From: Micromonospora violae
GTDB lineage: Bacteria > Actinomycetota > Actinomycetes > Mycobacteriales > Micromonosporaceae
Direction of reading: 5' to 3'
NCBI RefSeq assembly: GCF_004217135.1
Contig: NZ_SHKK01000001.1
Coordinates: 6,696,001 to 6,760,000, forward strand
Length of the DNA: 64,000 nt
Shown: positions 26,232 through 34,807 of the stretch, one piece after another
Position numbering within the stretch: the first letter of the stretch is position 1
Layout of the letters: every line of letters begins with the position of its first letter
Made by a program: the position numbers and the translations under genes
The notes under the pieces: model-generated
What the model saw: the letters and a program-made list of their open reading frames with translations, nothing else
What the model was told of the DNA's origin: nothing
Database searches by the model: none

Positions 26232-26286
26232 CTGCTGAGCCTGATGTCTGTGAGGCATCAGGATGTCGCACAGACATCACGCTCTC
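26232..26286 (+). repeat. Palindromic repeat family 2, copy A
   Basis: TGATGTCTGTG (26242-26252) pairs with CACAGACATCA (26269-26279) around an inner CATC-AG-GATG dyad; the right flank begins CGCTCT. It lies between two convergent genes and is related to copies at 40643 (opposite strand) and 56579. Confidence 0.8.
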
Positions 26287-26356
26287 CGGAGTTGCCGGCC
26301 CGGGCGGGCGCGTTTCACCGGCGTGCGTGCTGGGCCGGGTGGCGTGGCCGACCGAC

Positions 26357-27346
26357 TCAGGTGTCGACCAACTCGGGGCGGGGGTGGAAGGTGCGGCGGT
26401 AGGTGGAGGGGGCCACCCCGATGCGCTGGTGCAGTTGCTGGCGTAGGGCGGCGGTGGTGCCGAAACCCGAGCGGTGGGCGATCTGGTCGACGGTGAGGTC
26501 GGTTGTCTCCAGCAGCAGCCGCGCGTGGTCGGTGCGCTGTTGCAGCAGCCACTGGGCCGGGCTCAGACCGGTCTCCGACCGGAAGCGCCGGGTGAAGGTG
26601 CGCACACTCATCCGGGCCTGCTCGGCCAGGTCGCGCAGCGCGATCGGCTCGTGCAGCCGCTGCCGCGCCCACTCCCGGGCGCCCGCCGTGCTGGAGTCGG
26701 TCGCCTTCGGCACCGGCTGTTCGATGTACTGCGCCTGGCCGCCGTCGCGCCACGGTGGCATCACGCAGCGGCGGGCCGCCCGGTTGGCCACCTCGCTGCC
26801 GTGGTCGAGGCGGATGACGTGCAGGCAGAGGTCGATGCCGGCGGCGACCCCGGCCGAGGTGAGCACCCGGTCGTCGGCGATGAAGAGCACGCCCGGGTCG
26901 AGGTCCACCCGGCCGTGCAGGTGGCGGAAGCGCTCGGCGTACGCCCAGTGGGTGGTCGCCCGCCGCCCGTCGAGGAGCCCGGCGGCGGCGAGCACGAACG
27001 CCCCCGTGCAGATCGACATGATCCGGGCCCCCCGCTCGTACGCCGCGCGCAGCGCCCCGGTCACCTCCGGCGAGATGGTGCCCGACGTCAGCACGGCGCC
27101 GTCGTGGATGCCGGGGACGATCACCGTGTCGGCGGTGTCGAGCAGTTCCAGGCCGTGGTCGGGGACCACCTGGAAGCCGGCGGTGCTGCGCACCGGCTGC
27201 CCGCCCGGGGTGCACACCCGCGCGTCGTAGAAGGGTGTCCCGTCGGCGGCCCGGGCGGTGCTGAACACCTGGGACGGGGTGCCGAGGTCCAGGCCAACCA
27301 CCTGGTGCAGAGCGAGGACGGCGATTCGGTGCGGGCCAGCGGTCAT
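26357..27346 (-). CDS. GlxA-type AraC-family transcriptional regulator
   Basis: 329 residues. The N-terminal DJ-1/PfpI domain (about 1-170) contains the nucleophile-elbow Cys in IMSICTGAFVLAAAGLLDGRRATTHW; the C-terminal AraC domain (about 225-325) has two HTHs: RDLAEQARMSVRTFTRRFRSETGLSPAQWLLQQR and IAHRSGFGTTAALRQQLHQRIGVAPSTYRRTF. Regulators of this kind often control quaternary-amine or aldehyde metabolism. ATG at 27346 is chosen because the DJ-1 strand HRIAVLALHQVVGLDLG begins there. It is divergent from an MFS gene 70 bp away, its probable target. Confidence 0.88.
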   Translation of the reverse strand: MTAGPHRIAVLALHQVVGLDLGTPSQVFSTARAADGTPFYDARVCTPGGQPVRSTAGFQVVPDHGLELLDTADTVIVPGIHDGAVLTSGTISPEVTGALRAAYERGARIMSICTGAFVLAAAGLLDGRRATTHWAYAERFRHLHGRVDLDPGVLFIADDRVLTSAGVAAGIDLCLHVIRLDHGSEVANRAARRCVMPPWRDGGQAQYIEQPVPKATDSSTAGAREWARQRLHEPIALRDLAEQARMSVRTFTRRFRSETGLSPAQWLLQQRTDHARLLLETTDLTVDQIAHRSGFGTTAALRQQLHQRIGVAPSTYRRTFHPRPELVDT

Positions 27347-27416
27347 GGCCCGATTATTGCGCATGATGGCTTTCCGGCCACTCGTCGCGGTGCCCGGCGC
27401 GGCCCAGACTTGCTCC

Positions 27417-28721
27417 GTGACCAAGAACCGTCGTCTGCATCCCGCCTGGCTGGTCGCCGCCGTCGCCTTCGTGGCGCTGGTCGGCGCGGCGGGCTTCCGC
27501 GCCACCCCGTCGGTGCTGCTGCACCCACTGCACGAGGAGTTCGGCTGGCCGCTGGCCACCATCTCCGCGGCCGTCTCCGTCAACCTGTTGCTCTACGGGC
27601 TCACCGCGCCGTTCGCGGCAGCCCTGATGGACCGGTTCGGCATCCGCCGGGTGGTCTCGGTGGCGCTGCTGCTGGTCGCCGCGGGCAGCGGGTTGACGGT
27701 GTTCATGACCGCCAGCTGGCAGCTCCTGCTCTGCTGGGGTGTGCTGGTCGGGCTGGGCACCGGCTCGATGGCGCTGGCGTTCGTGGCCACCGTCACCGGC
27801 CGCTGGTTCGTCCGCAGACGGGGTCTGGTGACCGGAGTGCTGACCGCTGGCGGGGCGGCCGGGCAACTCGTGTTCCTGCCACTGATCGCCATCCTGGTAC
27901 GCGATCACGGCTGGCGGACGGCGGCGCTCGTCGTCGCCGCAGCGGCGCTGGCGGTCGTACCCCTGGTGGTGTGGCTTCTGCGCGAGCACCCGGCGGATCT
28001 CGGCCTGCCCGCCTACGGGGCGACCGAGGTCGTCGCGGCACCACCGGCGACCGGTGGCGCGGCGACCCGGGCGCTCGGCGCGCTGGCGACGGCGGCCCGG
28101 ACCCGACCGTTCTGGCTGCTGGCCGGAGGGTTCGCGATCTGCGGCGCGACCACCAACGGCCTCGTCGGTACGCACTTCGTGCCGGCCGCGCACGACCACG
28201 GCATGGCCCAGACCACCGCGGCCGGGTTGCTCGCCCTGGTGGGGCTCTTCGACATCGTCGGCACTATCGCCTCCGGCTGGCTCACCGACCGGGTGGACAG
28301 CCGGCTGCTGCTCGGCATGTACTACGCGCTGCGGGGGTTGTCCCTGCTGGTGCTGCCGAGCCTGTTCTCCGGCAGCGCTGAGCCGAGCATGCTGGTGTTC
28401 ATCGTCTTCTACGGCCTGGACTGGGTGGCCACCGTGCCGCCGACCGTGGCGCTGTGCCGGGAGTACTTCGGCGGGGCCGGGGCGGTGGTGTTCGGCTGGG
28501 TGTTCGCCGCGCACCAACTCGGCGCGGCGGTCGCCGCCACCGGCGCGGGGCTGGTCCGGGACCGGCTGGGCGACTACGCGATGGCCTGGTACGTGGCGGG
28601 CGCTCTGTCGATCGGCGCCGCCGGGCTGTCGTTGCTGCTGCGTCGACGACCGGGCCGAGCGGTGCCGGAGGCCGTGCTGCTCGCCGCGACCGCGCCCCGG
28701 GCCTGGAGCTACCGGGGCTGA
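27417..28721 (+). CDS. MFS transporter
   Basis: 434 residues with 12 predicted membrane helices (first at about residues 10-35). The loop DRFGIRRV after helix 2 and DRVDSRLLLG later correspond to the MFS A-motif positions. The pattern resembles the oxalate/formate-type and monocarboxylate (MCT-like) branch, but the substrate is open. The GTG at 27417 sits 6 nt after a CAGACT box (27405-27410), predicting a leaderless start; the longer frame overlapping the divergent regulator is rejected. Confidence 0.85.
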   Translation: MTKNRRLHPAWLVAAVAFVALVGAAGFRATPSVLLHPLHEEFGWPLATISAAVSVNLLLYGLTAPFAAALMDRFGIRRVVSVALLLVAAGSGLTVFMTASWQLLLCWGVLVGLGTGSMALAFVATVTGRWFVRRRGLVTGVLTAGGAAGQLVFLPLIAILVRDHGWRTAALVVAAAALAVVPLVVWLLREHPADLGLPAYGATEVVAAPPATGGAATRALGALATAARTRPFWLLAGGFAICGATTNGLVGTHFVPAAHDHGMAQTTAAGLLALVGLFDIVGTIASGWLTDRVDSRLLLGMYYALRGLSLLVLPSLFSGSAEPSMLVFIVFYGLDWVATVPPTVALCREYFGGAGAVVFGWVFAAHQLGAAVAATGAGLVRDRLGDYAMAWYVAGALSIGAAGLSLLLRRRPGRAVPEAVLLAATAPRAWSYRG

Positions 28722-28734
28722 GCGGGTTGGCTGG

Positions 28735-29439
28735 TCAGCCCAGGGTCCACTGCTGGGCGGGTCGGCCGTCGCAGGCGCGCTGGCGGATCTCGTCGTCGGG
28801 CTCGTTGCCGTCGTCGTCGGCCTGCGCGCACCTGCCGCTGTGCGCGGCCACCACCAGCACCGGGCCGGTTCCGGTGGCGGACAGCCGCCATTGCTGGTTG
28901 GCCCCACCGTGGCAGGGGAACTGGAGCAACCGCGCGCCGTCGTCGGTACTGCCGCCCTCGACGTCCAGGCACTGCCCGTGGGCGGCGTTGGTCAGCGTCA
29001 CCACGCCCGCGCCGGCCGGGTTGACGACCCACTGCTGCTCCGGACCGCCGGTGCAGACGGCCAACTCCGCCCCCGCCTCCTTGTCGTCGCCGTCGAGCCC
29101 CAGGCAGAGCCCGGACGCGACCCGTAGCACCCGGGGGCCGGTGGTCGGTGCCGCCGAGGGCGTCGGTGACGGCTCGACCGATGGGGTCGGGCTCGGCTCG
29201 GCCGCCGGGCTGGTGGCCTCCGCCGCGCTGGCCGGCGCGCCGACCGGGGCCGGCACCGTCGGCTCGTCGTCGCCGTCGAGCAGCCCGGTCGCGAAGACCA
29301 CCCCGAGGAGTACGCCCACCAGGCCGACTCCGAGCGCCACCCGCAGCAGCGGGTCGGCGAGCGGGCCGGAACGCGCGGCCCGTCGGCGGCCGCCGTAGAC
29401 GGTGCCGGCGGGGTCGGGGCGTTCCTCGGGCGCGGGCAT
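28735..29439 (-). CDS. Membrane-anchored ricin-type beta-trefoil lectin protein
   Basis: About 234 residues. Short cytosolic Arg-rich N-terminus, one membrane helix (LLRVALGVGLVGVLLGVVFATGLL, about residues 30-53), a Pro/Ser/Thr linker, then a RICIN domain (about 100-234) with three QxW repeats: PEQQWVV, ANQQWRL and PAQQWTL. The domain should bind carbohydrate outside the cell. No catalytic domain is fused. Start choice among GTG 29454, ATG 29448 and ATG 29439 is based on a GAGG 9 nt before the last. Convergent with the MFS gene. Confidence 0.82.
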   Translation of the reverse strand: MPAPEERPDPAGTVYGGRRRAARSGPLADPLLRVALGVGLVGVLLGVVFATGLLDGDDEPTVPAPVGAPASAAEATSPAAEPSPTPSVEPSPTPSAAPTTGPRVLRVASGLCLGLDGDDKEAGAELAVCTGGPEQQWVVNPAGAGVVTLTNAAHGQCLDVEGGSTDDGARLLQFPCHGGANQQWRLSATGTGPVLVVAAHSGRCAQADDDGNEPDDEIRQRACDGRPAQQWTLG

Positions 29440-29486
29440 ACGGGCCATCCTCACCCACCGCCGTCGGCCACGGCCAGTCGGTGCCG

Positions 29487-29771
29487 TCAGTCGACGACCC
29501 GGACGTCCTTCCAGAACGCCACCCGGTCACGCACCATCTCGGCGTCCGGTTTGGGCTCCGGGTAATACCAGACCGCGTCCTTGCTGGTGCTGCCCTCGTG
29601 CTCAAGGGAGTAGTAGGAGGCGGTGCCCTTCCAGGGGCAGACGGTGTGCGTCGTGGACTCGCGGATCAGGTCGTCACGCAGGGCGGAGCGAGGGAAGTAG
29701 TGGTTGCCCTCCACCAGCACGGTGTCGTCGCTCTCGGCGACGACCAGGTCGTTCCACACGGCTTTTGGCAT
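29487..29771 (-). CDS. DUF427 domain protein
   Basis: 94 residues, complete for the family. Conserved PKAVWNDLVVAESDDTVLVEGNHYFPRSAL, CPWKGTASYYS and KDAVWYYPEPKPDA are present. Function unknown; the fold is a small beta barrel. The ATG at 29771 is 6 nt after a TAGTGT box (29783-29778), i.e. leaderless. Confidence 0.88.
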   Translation of the reverse strand: MPKAVWNDLVVAESDDTVLVEGNHYFPRSALRDDLIRESTTHTVCPWKGTASYYSLEHEGSTSKDAVWYYPEPKPDAEMVRDRVAFWKDVRVVD

Positions 29772-29808
29772 GCCCCAACACTATTCCGCGCCGCCCACCG
29801 GGCTGTGC

Positions 29809-30279
29809 TCAGCGGGCGGGCTGTGGGTCGGTGACGTCGGCGACGGTGGCGTCGAGGGCGGCGATCGCGACGTCGGCGGCGATCGCGATGGCGAGACCAC
29901 GCTCGCCGGCGCCCAAGGTGATGTCCCGGCCGCGCAGGCGCTCGTCGGCGACCACCGGCCAGGCCGTGCTCGCGCCGAACGGGGTGATGGTGCCGCGTTC
30001 GTAGCCGGTGGCGGCCAGGGCGCCCGCCGCGTCCGGCATGGAGAGCCGGTGCACCCCGAGCAGGGCGCGCAGCTTGGGCCAGGCGATGACCCGGTCGCCG
30101 GGGGTGAGCACGAACAGGTGATCGGCTTCACCGCGGCGTACCACGATCGTTTTGACCACGTCGGGGACGGCCACGCCCTGGGCGGCGGCGGCCTCCGCGA
30201 GACTGCCGACCGCACCGTGGCTGACCAGGCGATACGGGAGTTGGGCGGCGTCCAGGGCGGCGATCGCTGGCGATGGCAT
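29809..30279 (-). CDS. YbaK/EbsC-type aminoacyl-tRNA deacylase
   Basis: 156 residues. The fold matches the ProRS editing-domain superfamily that hydrolyses mischarged Cys- or Ala-tRNA(Pro). Visible: VSHGAVGSLAEAAAAQGV, VVKTIVVRRGEADHLFVLTPGDRVI with the catalytic-type Lys, and GYERGTITPFGAS with the GxxxGxxxPFG glycines. Exact tRNA substrate is not predictable. The ATG at 30279 lies 7 nt after TACCGT (30292-30287), so a leaderless start; the long upstream extension overlaps the divergent tmsA-like gene and is rejected. Confidence 0.86.
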   Translation of the reverse strand: MPSPAIAALDAAQLPYRLVSHGAVGSLAEAAAAQGVAVPDVVKTIVVRRGEADHLFVLTPGDRVIAWPKLRALLGVHRLSMPDAAGALAATGYERGTITPFGASTAWPVVADERLRGRDITLGAGERGLAIAIAADVAIAALDATVADVTDPQPAR

Positions 30280-30372
30280 GCCCGCCACGGTAGCCGCCGG
30301 GCCTGCCACCGGACGGGAAACTGCCACCGCCGACATCCCACGGTTTCCGAACGGCGAGCGTAAGGTGATCAC

Positions 30373-31770
30373 ATGCGCGCTGAGCGTGTGGATCACCCCA
30401 TTGACCATGATCAAGCGGTGGACACGCTGCGACGGTCGTACGCCGCGGTGCCCACGGGCGAACCTGTCCGGCTCGCCAAACGCACCTCCAACCTGTTCCG
30501 CCCCCGGTCCGCTCCCCGGGCTCCGGGGCTCGACGTGAGTGGCCTGCACGGCGTGCTGTCGGTCGACCCGGCCGGCCGCACCGCCGACGTGCAGGGCATG
30601 TGCACCTACGAGGACCTGGTCGACGCGACGCTGCCACACGGGCTGATGCCGCTGGTGGTGCCGCAGTTGCGCACCATCACCCTGGGCGGCGCGGTGACCG
30701 GCCTCGGGATCGAGTCGACCTCGTTCCGCAACGGCCTACCGCACGAGTCGGTCCAGGAGTTGGACGTGCTCACCGGCTCCGGCGAGATCGTCACCGCCCG
30801 ACCCGACGGCGAGCACGCCGACCTGTTCACCGCGTTCCCCAACTCGCTGGGCAGCCTCGGGTACGCCACCCGGCTGCGCATCGAACTGCAACCGGTGGGC
30901 CGGTACGTGGCCTTGCGCAACGTCCGGTTCACCCAACTGGAGGCGCTGACCGACGCGATCGCGGAGGTGAGCGCGACCCGATCCTGGGCCGGCGAGCCGG
31001 TCGACGCCATGGACGGGGTGATGTTCAGCCCCGGCGAGGCGTACCTGGTGTTCGCCACGTTCACCGACGCGGCCGACCCGCCCAGCGACTACACCGGTCA
31101 GGCGATCTACTACCGGTCGTTGCGCCAGCGCACCCGCGACGTGCTCACCGCGTACGACTATCTGTGGCGCTGGGACACCGACTGGTTCTGGTGCTCGGCG
31201 GCGTTCGGCGCGCAGCACCCGGTGGTGCGCCGGCTCTGGCCGGCGCGTTACCGGCGCAGCGACTTCTACCACCGACTGGTCCGGTTGGAGCACCGCCACC
31301 AGGTGGCGGCCCGGATCGACCGGCTGCGCGGGCAACCAGCCCGGGAGCGGGTGGTACAGGACGTGGAGATCCCGCTGGACCGTACGGCTGACTTCCTGCG
31401 CTGGTTCGCGGGCAGCGTGGGGATGAACCCGGTGTGGCTGTGCCCGTTGCGACTGCGTGAGCCGGCCGGTCCCGGTTCGGCGCGGTCCTGGCCGCTGTAT
31501 CCACTCCGGCCGGGGCAGGACTACGTCAACATTGGGTTCTGGGGGAGCGTGCCGATCGCGCCGGGCGCCGCCGACGGCGACGTCAACCGCACGATCGAAC
31601 GCAGGGTGTCGGAGTTGGGCGGGCACAAGTCGCTCTACTCCGACGCGTACTACGACCGGGACGCCTTCGATCGCCTGTACGGCGGCGACACGTGGCGCGC
31701 GGTGAAAGACCGCTACGACCCGGACCACCGGCTGACGGGACTGTACGAAAAGGCGGTAGCACGAGCATGA
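30373..31770 (+). CDS. tmsA: FAD-binding oxidoreductase, TmsA/BfaA-like (10-methyl fatty acid reductase)
   Basis: 465 residues. The PCMH-type FAD domain spans about residues 20-190 (GRTADVQGMCTYEDLVDATLPHGLMPLVVP, TLGGAVTGLGIESTSFRNGLPHESVQELDVLTGSGEIV); the rest resembles the DHCR24-like reductase group. In mycobacteria and corynebacteria, the flavoprotein TmsA/BfaA reduces the 10-methylene intermediate made by TmsB/BfaB to 10-methylstearate. The gene overlaps the methyltransferase by ATGA, the same pairing. Leaderless start: TAAGGT (30361-30366), 6 nt, ATG. Assignment rests on the pair, not on a single diagnostic residue. Confidence 0.78.
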   Translation: MRAERVDHPIDHDQAVDTLRRSYAAVPTGEPVRLAKRTSNLFRPRSAPRAPGLDVSGLHGVLSVDPAGRTADVQGMCTYEDLVDATLPHGLMPLVVPQLRTITLGGAVTGLGIESTSFRNGLPHESVQELDVLTGSGEIVTARPDGEHADLFTAFPNSLGSLGYATRLRIELQPVGRYVALRNVRFTQLEALTDAIAEVSATRSWAGEPVDAMDGVMFSPGEAYLVFATFTDAADPPSDYTGQAIYYRSLRQRTRDVLTAYDYLWRWDTDWFWCSAAFGAQHPVVRRLWPARYRRSDFYHRLVRLEHRHQVAARIDRLRGQPARERVVQDVEIPLDRTADFLRWFAGSVGMNPVWLCPLRLREPAGPGSARSWPLYPLRPGQDYVNIGFWGSVPIAPGAADGDVNRTIERRVSELGGHKSLYSDAYYDRDAFDRLYGGDTWRAVKDRYDPDHRLTGLYEKAVARA

Positions 31771-33110
31771 GCCTGACCGACAGAGATCAGGGGGCGGCGA
31801 GCGCCCCGGCCACCCCGCCGGCGGGGGGCCGGCACACGGGCCCGACCGTCGCGGATGTCGTCCGCGCGGTCACCGCAGGGCCGTTGCCGGTGCGGATCAC
31901 CGGGTACGACGGCAGCGCCGTCGGCCCGTCCGACGCCGGCATCACCCTGGAGGTCCGTTCCGAGCGTGGACTGTCGTACCTGCTCACCGCACCTGGCGAC
32001 CTGGGCATGGCCCGGGCGTACGTCAGTGGTGACCTGGCGTTGCAGGGCGTGCACCCGGGTGACCCGTACGAGGCGTTGCGGGTGCTCAAGGACGAGTTGC
32101 GGTTACGCCCACCGTCGCTGGCCGAGGGGTTGGCGCTGGTCCGTGGGCTGGGCTGGGAACGGCTGATGCCGCCGCCGGCGCCGCCGCAGGAGGCGCAGCC
32201 CCGCTGGAAGCGGGTGATGAACGGGCTGCGGCACTCGCGGGTGCGGGACAGCACGGCCATCTCACACCACTACGACGTCTCCAACGCCTTCTACGAGAAG
32301 GTGCTCGGCCCGTCGATGACGTACACCTGCGCGGTTTTCCGGTCTCCAGACGACACGTTGGAGCAGGCCCAGGCGGCGAAGTACGACCTGGTCGCCGGCA
32401 AGTTGGCGCTCAGGAAGGGGATGCGGCTGCTGGATGTCGGCTGCGGCTGGGGTGGCATGGTGCGCCACGCCGCCCGCGAGTACGGCGTCAAGGCGCTGGG
32501 TGTCACCCTGTCGAAGGCGCAGGCGCAGTGGGCGCAGGCCGCGATCGAGCGGGAGGGGTTGACCGAGCTGGCCGAGGTGCGGCACCTGGACTACCGGGAC
32601 GCGCCGGCCGAGCAGTTCGACGCCATCTCGTCGATCGGGTTGACCGAGCACATCGGGGTGCGCAACTACCCGGCCTACTTCGGGGCGTTGCGCAGTCGGC
32701 TGCGGCAGGGCGGGCGGTTGCTCAACCACTGCATCACGCGGGCGGACAACCGGGCGCCGCACCGCTCCGGCGCGTTCATCGACAGGTACGTCTTCCCGGA
32801 CGGTGAGTTGGCCGGTCCGGGCCGACTGGTCAGTGAGATCCACGACGCCGGGTTCGAGGTGCACCACGAGGAGAACCTGCGCCAGCACTACGCGCTGACG
32901 CTGGCCGCCTGGTGCCGCAACCTCGTCGAGCACTGGGACTTCTGCGTCTCGGAGGTGGGCGCGGGCACCGCCCGGGTGTGGGGGCTCTACATGGCCGGGT
33001 CGCGGATGGCGTTCGAGCGCAACGGCATCCAGCTGCACCAGGTGCTGGCCACCCACAACGGCCCGGACGGGGTGAACGGCTACCCGTTGCGGCCCGACTG
33101 GTTGCCCTGA
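31767..33110 (+). CDS. tmsB: SAM-dependent fatty acyl methyltransferase, TmsB/BfaB-like (CFA synthase family)
   Basis: 447 residues, longer than E. coli Cfa. The N-terminal 150 residues (LTAPGDLGMARAYVSGDLALQG) match the Cfa N-domain; the methyltransferase follows with ISHHYDVSNAFYEKVLGPSMTYTCAVF, the SAM motif LLDVGCGWGGMVRHAA, and HIGVRNYPAYFGALRSRLRQGGRLLNHCI. Family members make cyclopropane or, with TmsA, 10-methylene fatty acyl chains on phospholipids. The Cfa bicarbonate-site residues cannot be judged by eye. The start overlaps the upstream stop (ATGA). Confidence 0.83.
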   Translation: MSLTDRDQGAASAPATPPAGGRHTGPTVADVVRAVTAGPLPVRITGYDGSAVGPSDAGITLEVRSERGLSYLLTAPGDLGMARAYVSGDLALQGVHPGDPYEALRVLKDELRLRPPSLAEGLALVRGLGWERLMPPPAPPQEAQPRWKRVMNGLRHSRVRDSTAISHHYDVSNAFYEKVLGPSMTYTCAVFRSPDDTLEQAQAAKYDLVAGKLALRKGMRLLDVGCGWGGMVRHAAREYGVKALGVTLSKAQAQWAQAAIEREGLTELAEVRHLDYRDAPAEQFDAISSIGLTEHIGVRNYPAYFGALRSRLRQGGRLLNHCITRADNRAPHRSGAFIDRYVFPDGELAGPGRLVSEIHDAGFEVHHEENLRQHYALTLAAWCRNLVEHWDFCVSEVGAGTARVWGLYMAGSRMAFERNGIQLHQVLATHNGPDGVNGYPLRPDWLP

Positions 33111-33172
33111 TCATCCGCTGAGTGCCGCCTGAAGCCGCGTCGAGAAAGTCGGCGCGGCTTCTCGCGAAGCCA

Positions 33173-33201
33173 TTGACAAAGAAGTTTTGTACGTACAAAC
33201 T
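33173..33201 (+). promoter_or_regulatory. Promoter and operator of the ArsR-type gene
   Basis: TTGACA at 33173-33178 is a consensus -35. The perfect 14-bp dyad TTTGTACGTACAAA (33186-33199) covers the expected -10 position and ends 11 bp before the ATG, a classical repressor site; autoregulation by the gene product is inferred. Confidence 0.65.
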
Positions 33202-33210
33202 GATTTTGCC

Positions 33211-33768
33211 ATGAGAGAGATCCTGTACCTGGAGCAGATCGAGCAGGCCGAGGTCCTGCTCAAGCCGCAGCGCGTCGAGGTGCTGCGGCAACTGGCCGAA
33301 CCGCGCACCTGCACCGAGGTCGCGGCCCGACTCGACCAGACGCCACAACGCGTCTACTACCACGTCAAGCAGCTCGTCGCGGCCGGTCTGGTCGAGCTGG
33401 TCAACGAGCGCAAGGTCCGGGGCATCACCGAAGGCATCTACCAGGCCGCCGCCCGGTCCTACTGGCTGTCCCCACGCCTGGTCGGCCGGATCGGGCTGCG
33501 CAAGGCCCGCGACGAGCTGAGCCTGGGCTACCTGCTCGACCTGATGGAGGAGGTCCAGGCCGACATCGCCGCCCTGGACCGGGCCGCGCCCGAGCTGCCC
33601 TCGATCGGGGTGTCCGGCCAGATCCGGGTGCCGGCCGAACAGCGCCAGCAGTTCCTGCACGACCTGCAAACCGCACTGCAAGACCTGTTCACCCGCTACG
33701 GCGGCAGCGAAGGAGATGCCTTCAAGCTGGCCGTCGCCTGCTATCCGAAAGGGAACGACAATGAGTGA
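33211..33768 (+). CDS. ArsR-type winged-helix regulator
   Basis: 185 residues. HTH_20/ArsR-like DNA-binding domain (about 10-85): LKPQRVEVLRQLAEPRTCTEVAARLDQTPQRVYYHVKQLVAAGLVELV, followed by a wing and a helical C-terminal domain (about 95-185). No Cys metal-binding motif, so probably ligand- or partner-responsive. It is coupled to the AHSA1-domain gene (ATG inside its stop region), a very common ArsR-AHSA1 pairing in actinobacteria. ATG at 33211 is preferred over TTG at 33187, which lies in the operator. Confidence 0.85.
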   Translation: MREILYLEQIEQAEVLLKPQRVEVLRQLAEPRTCTEVAARLDQTPQRVYYHVKQLVAAGLVELVNERKVRGITEGIYQAAARSYWLSPRLVGRIGLRKARDELSLGYLLDLMEEVQADIAALDRAAPELPSIGVSGQIRVPAEQRQQFLHDLQTALQDLFTRYGGSEGDAFKLAVACYPKGNDNE

Positions 33769-34630
33769 GCCGATGAAGGTTCAGGCCCGTCTCTCCGCGC
33801 CCGTCGCGCGGGTCCGCCAGGCCCTGACCGACCCGGCCGAGCTGCGTCTCTGGCTGGCCGAGCACGCCGAGGTCGACCTGCCCCAGCGGTACGAGTTCTG
33901 GGGTCGCTACACGCCCGAGGGCGACGCCCCGCACCAGCGGCTGCTGCACGCCGACGACGACACGCTGCGCTTCAGCTGGCTGCTCGACGGGGTGGAGACC
34001 ACCACCGAGTTCCAGGTGACCGCCGAGAGCGCCGACAGCACCGTGCTGACCCTGACCCAGAGCCACTTCGACTTCGCCGAGGCGATGAGCGGCTCCAGCA
34101 TCCGAGGCGTGCTCCAGACGTTCTGGGCGCTTGCCATCGCCAACCTCGCCGCCCACCTGGACGGCCAGCCGCTGCTGCCCCGCACCGACTTCACCTCCGC
34201 CGACCTGCGCGGCGAGCTGGTCATCGCCGCACCCGCCGACAAGGTGTGGGAGTCGCTGACCAACTCCGAGCAGGCCAGCGCCTGGTTCGGCTACCCGATC
34301 GGCATCGAGCCCTGGGTCGGCGGCCGGTACGCCATGGGCGGCTTCGAGACCGGCTACGCGGCCAAGGTCATCGACCTGGAGCCCGGCCGCCGGATGTCCG
34401 TCGACTGGGGGCCGACCGGCGTGACGAACTGGGAGCTGGCCGAGTCCGGTGGCCGGACCACGCTGACCTTCGTGCAGAGCGGCTTCGACGAGGCCAACCC
34501 GCCGTACGGGGCCTGGAGCGGGTCGGTGGCCGGGCTGTTCGAGTTGCGTCGCTTCCACGAGGTGCCGAACTGGCAGCCGATCTGGCTCGCCGAGGAGATC
34601 CCCGGCCTGGAGCCCGCGCCGACCAACTGA
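33761..34630 (+). CDS. SRPBCC/AHSA1 protein with tandem domains
   Basis: 289 residues. Two START-like (AHSA1) domains in tandem: about 1-140 (MKVQARLSAPVARVRQALTDPAELRLWLAEHAEVDL...) and about 150-285 (ELVIAAPADKVWESLTNSEQASAWFGYPIGIEPWVGGRYAMGG). These helix-grip folds bind hydrophobic ligands; paired with an ArsR regulator they may act as ligand sensor or chaperone. It overlaps the ArsR gene by 8 bp and is followed by a 75-bp palindrome. Confidence 0.84.
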   Translation: MSEPMKVQARLSAPVARVRQALTDPAELRLWLAEHAEVDLPQRYEFWGRYTPEGDAPHQRLLHADDDTLRFSWLLDGVETTTEFQVTAESADSTVLTLTQSHFDFAEAMSGSSIRGVLQTFWALAIANLAAHLDGQPLLPRTDFTSADLRGELVIAAPADKVWESLTNSEQASAWFGYPIGIEPWVGGRYAMGGFETGYAAKVIDLEPGRRMSVDWGPTGVTNWELAESGGRTTLTFVQSGFDEANPPYGAWSGSVAGLFELRRFHEVPNWQPIWLAEEIPGLEPAPTN

Positions 34631-34664
34631 CGGCCTGGCCGCGTTCGTCAGCCCGTCCCGCCTC

Positions 34665-34739
34665 GTCGATCAAGGAGTTGTGGTGGGTGACAAATCACCC
34701 GGTGACCACCAAAGCAGGCACCACAACTCCTTGATCGAC
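34665..34739. repeat. 75-bp palindromic element, copy 2
   Basis: Perfect 21-bp arms, 34665-34685 and 34719-34739, beginning GTCGATCAAGGAG and ending TTGATCGAC, with the same left-loop GGTGACAAAT as copy 1. It lies 35 bp after the AHSA1 gene and 68 bp before the zinc-ribbon gene. Confidence 0.88.
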
Positions 34740-34807
34740 AAGCGGCGGAGCTGGTTTGGGTGGCGGGAGCTGGTGACTTTTCGCGGTCGGGTGGGTACTG
34801 GCGGGCG

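Noticed and set aside
23595..26258. 887-codon minus-strand open frame
   Set aside because: Covers the VWA gene and the isomerase-like gene in antisense, with no domain or start signals; a GC-bias artefact.
34760..34807. Extended start of the zinc-ribbon protein
   Set aside because: The extra residues (MAGAGDFSRSGG) overlap the flank of the 75-bp palindrome and lack family character.
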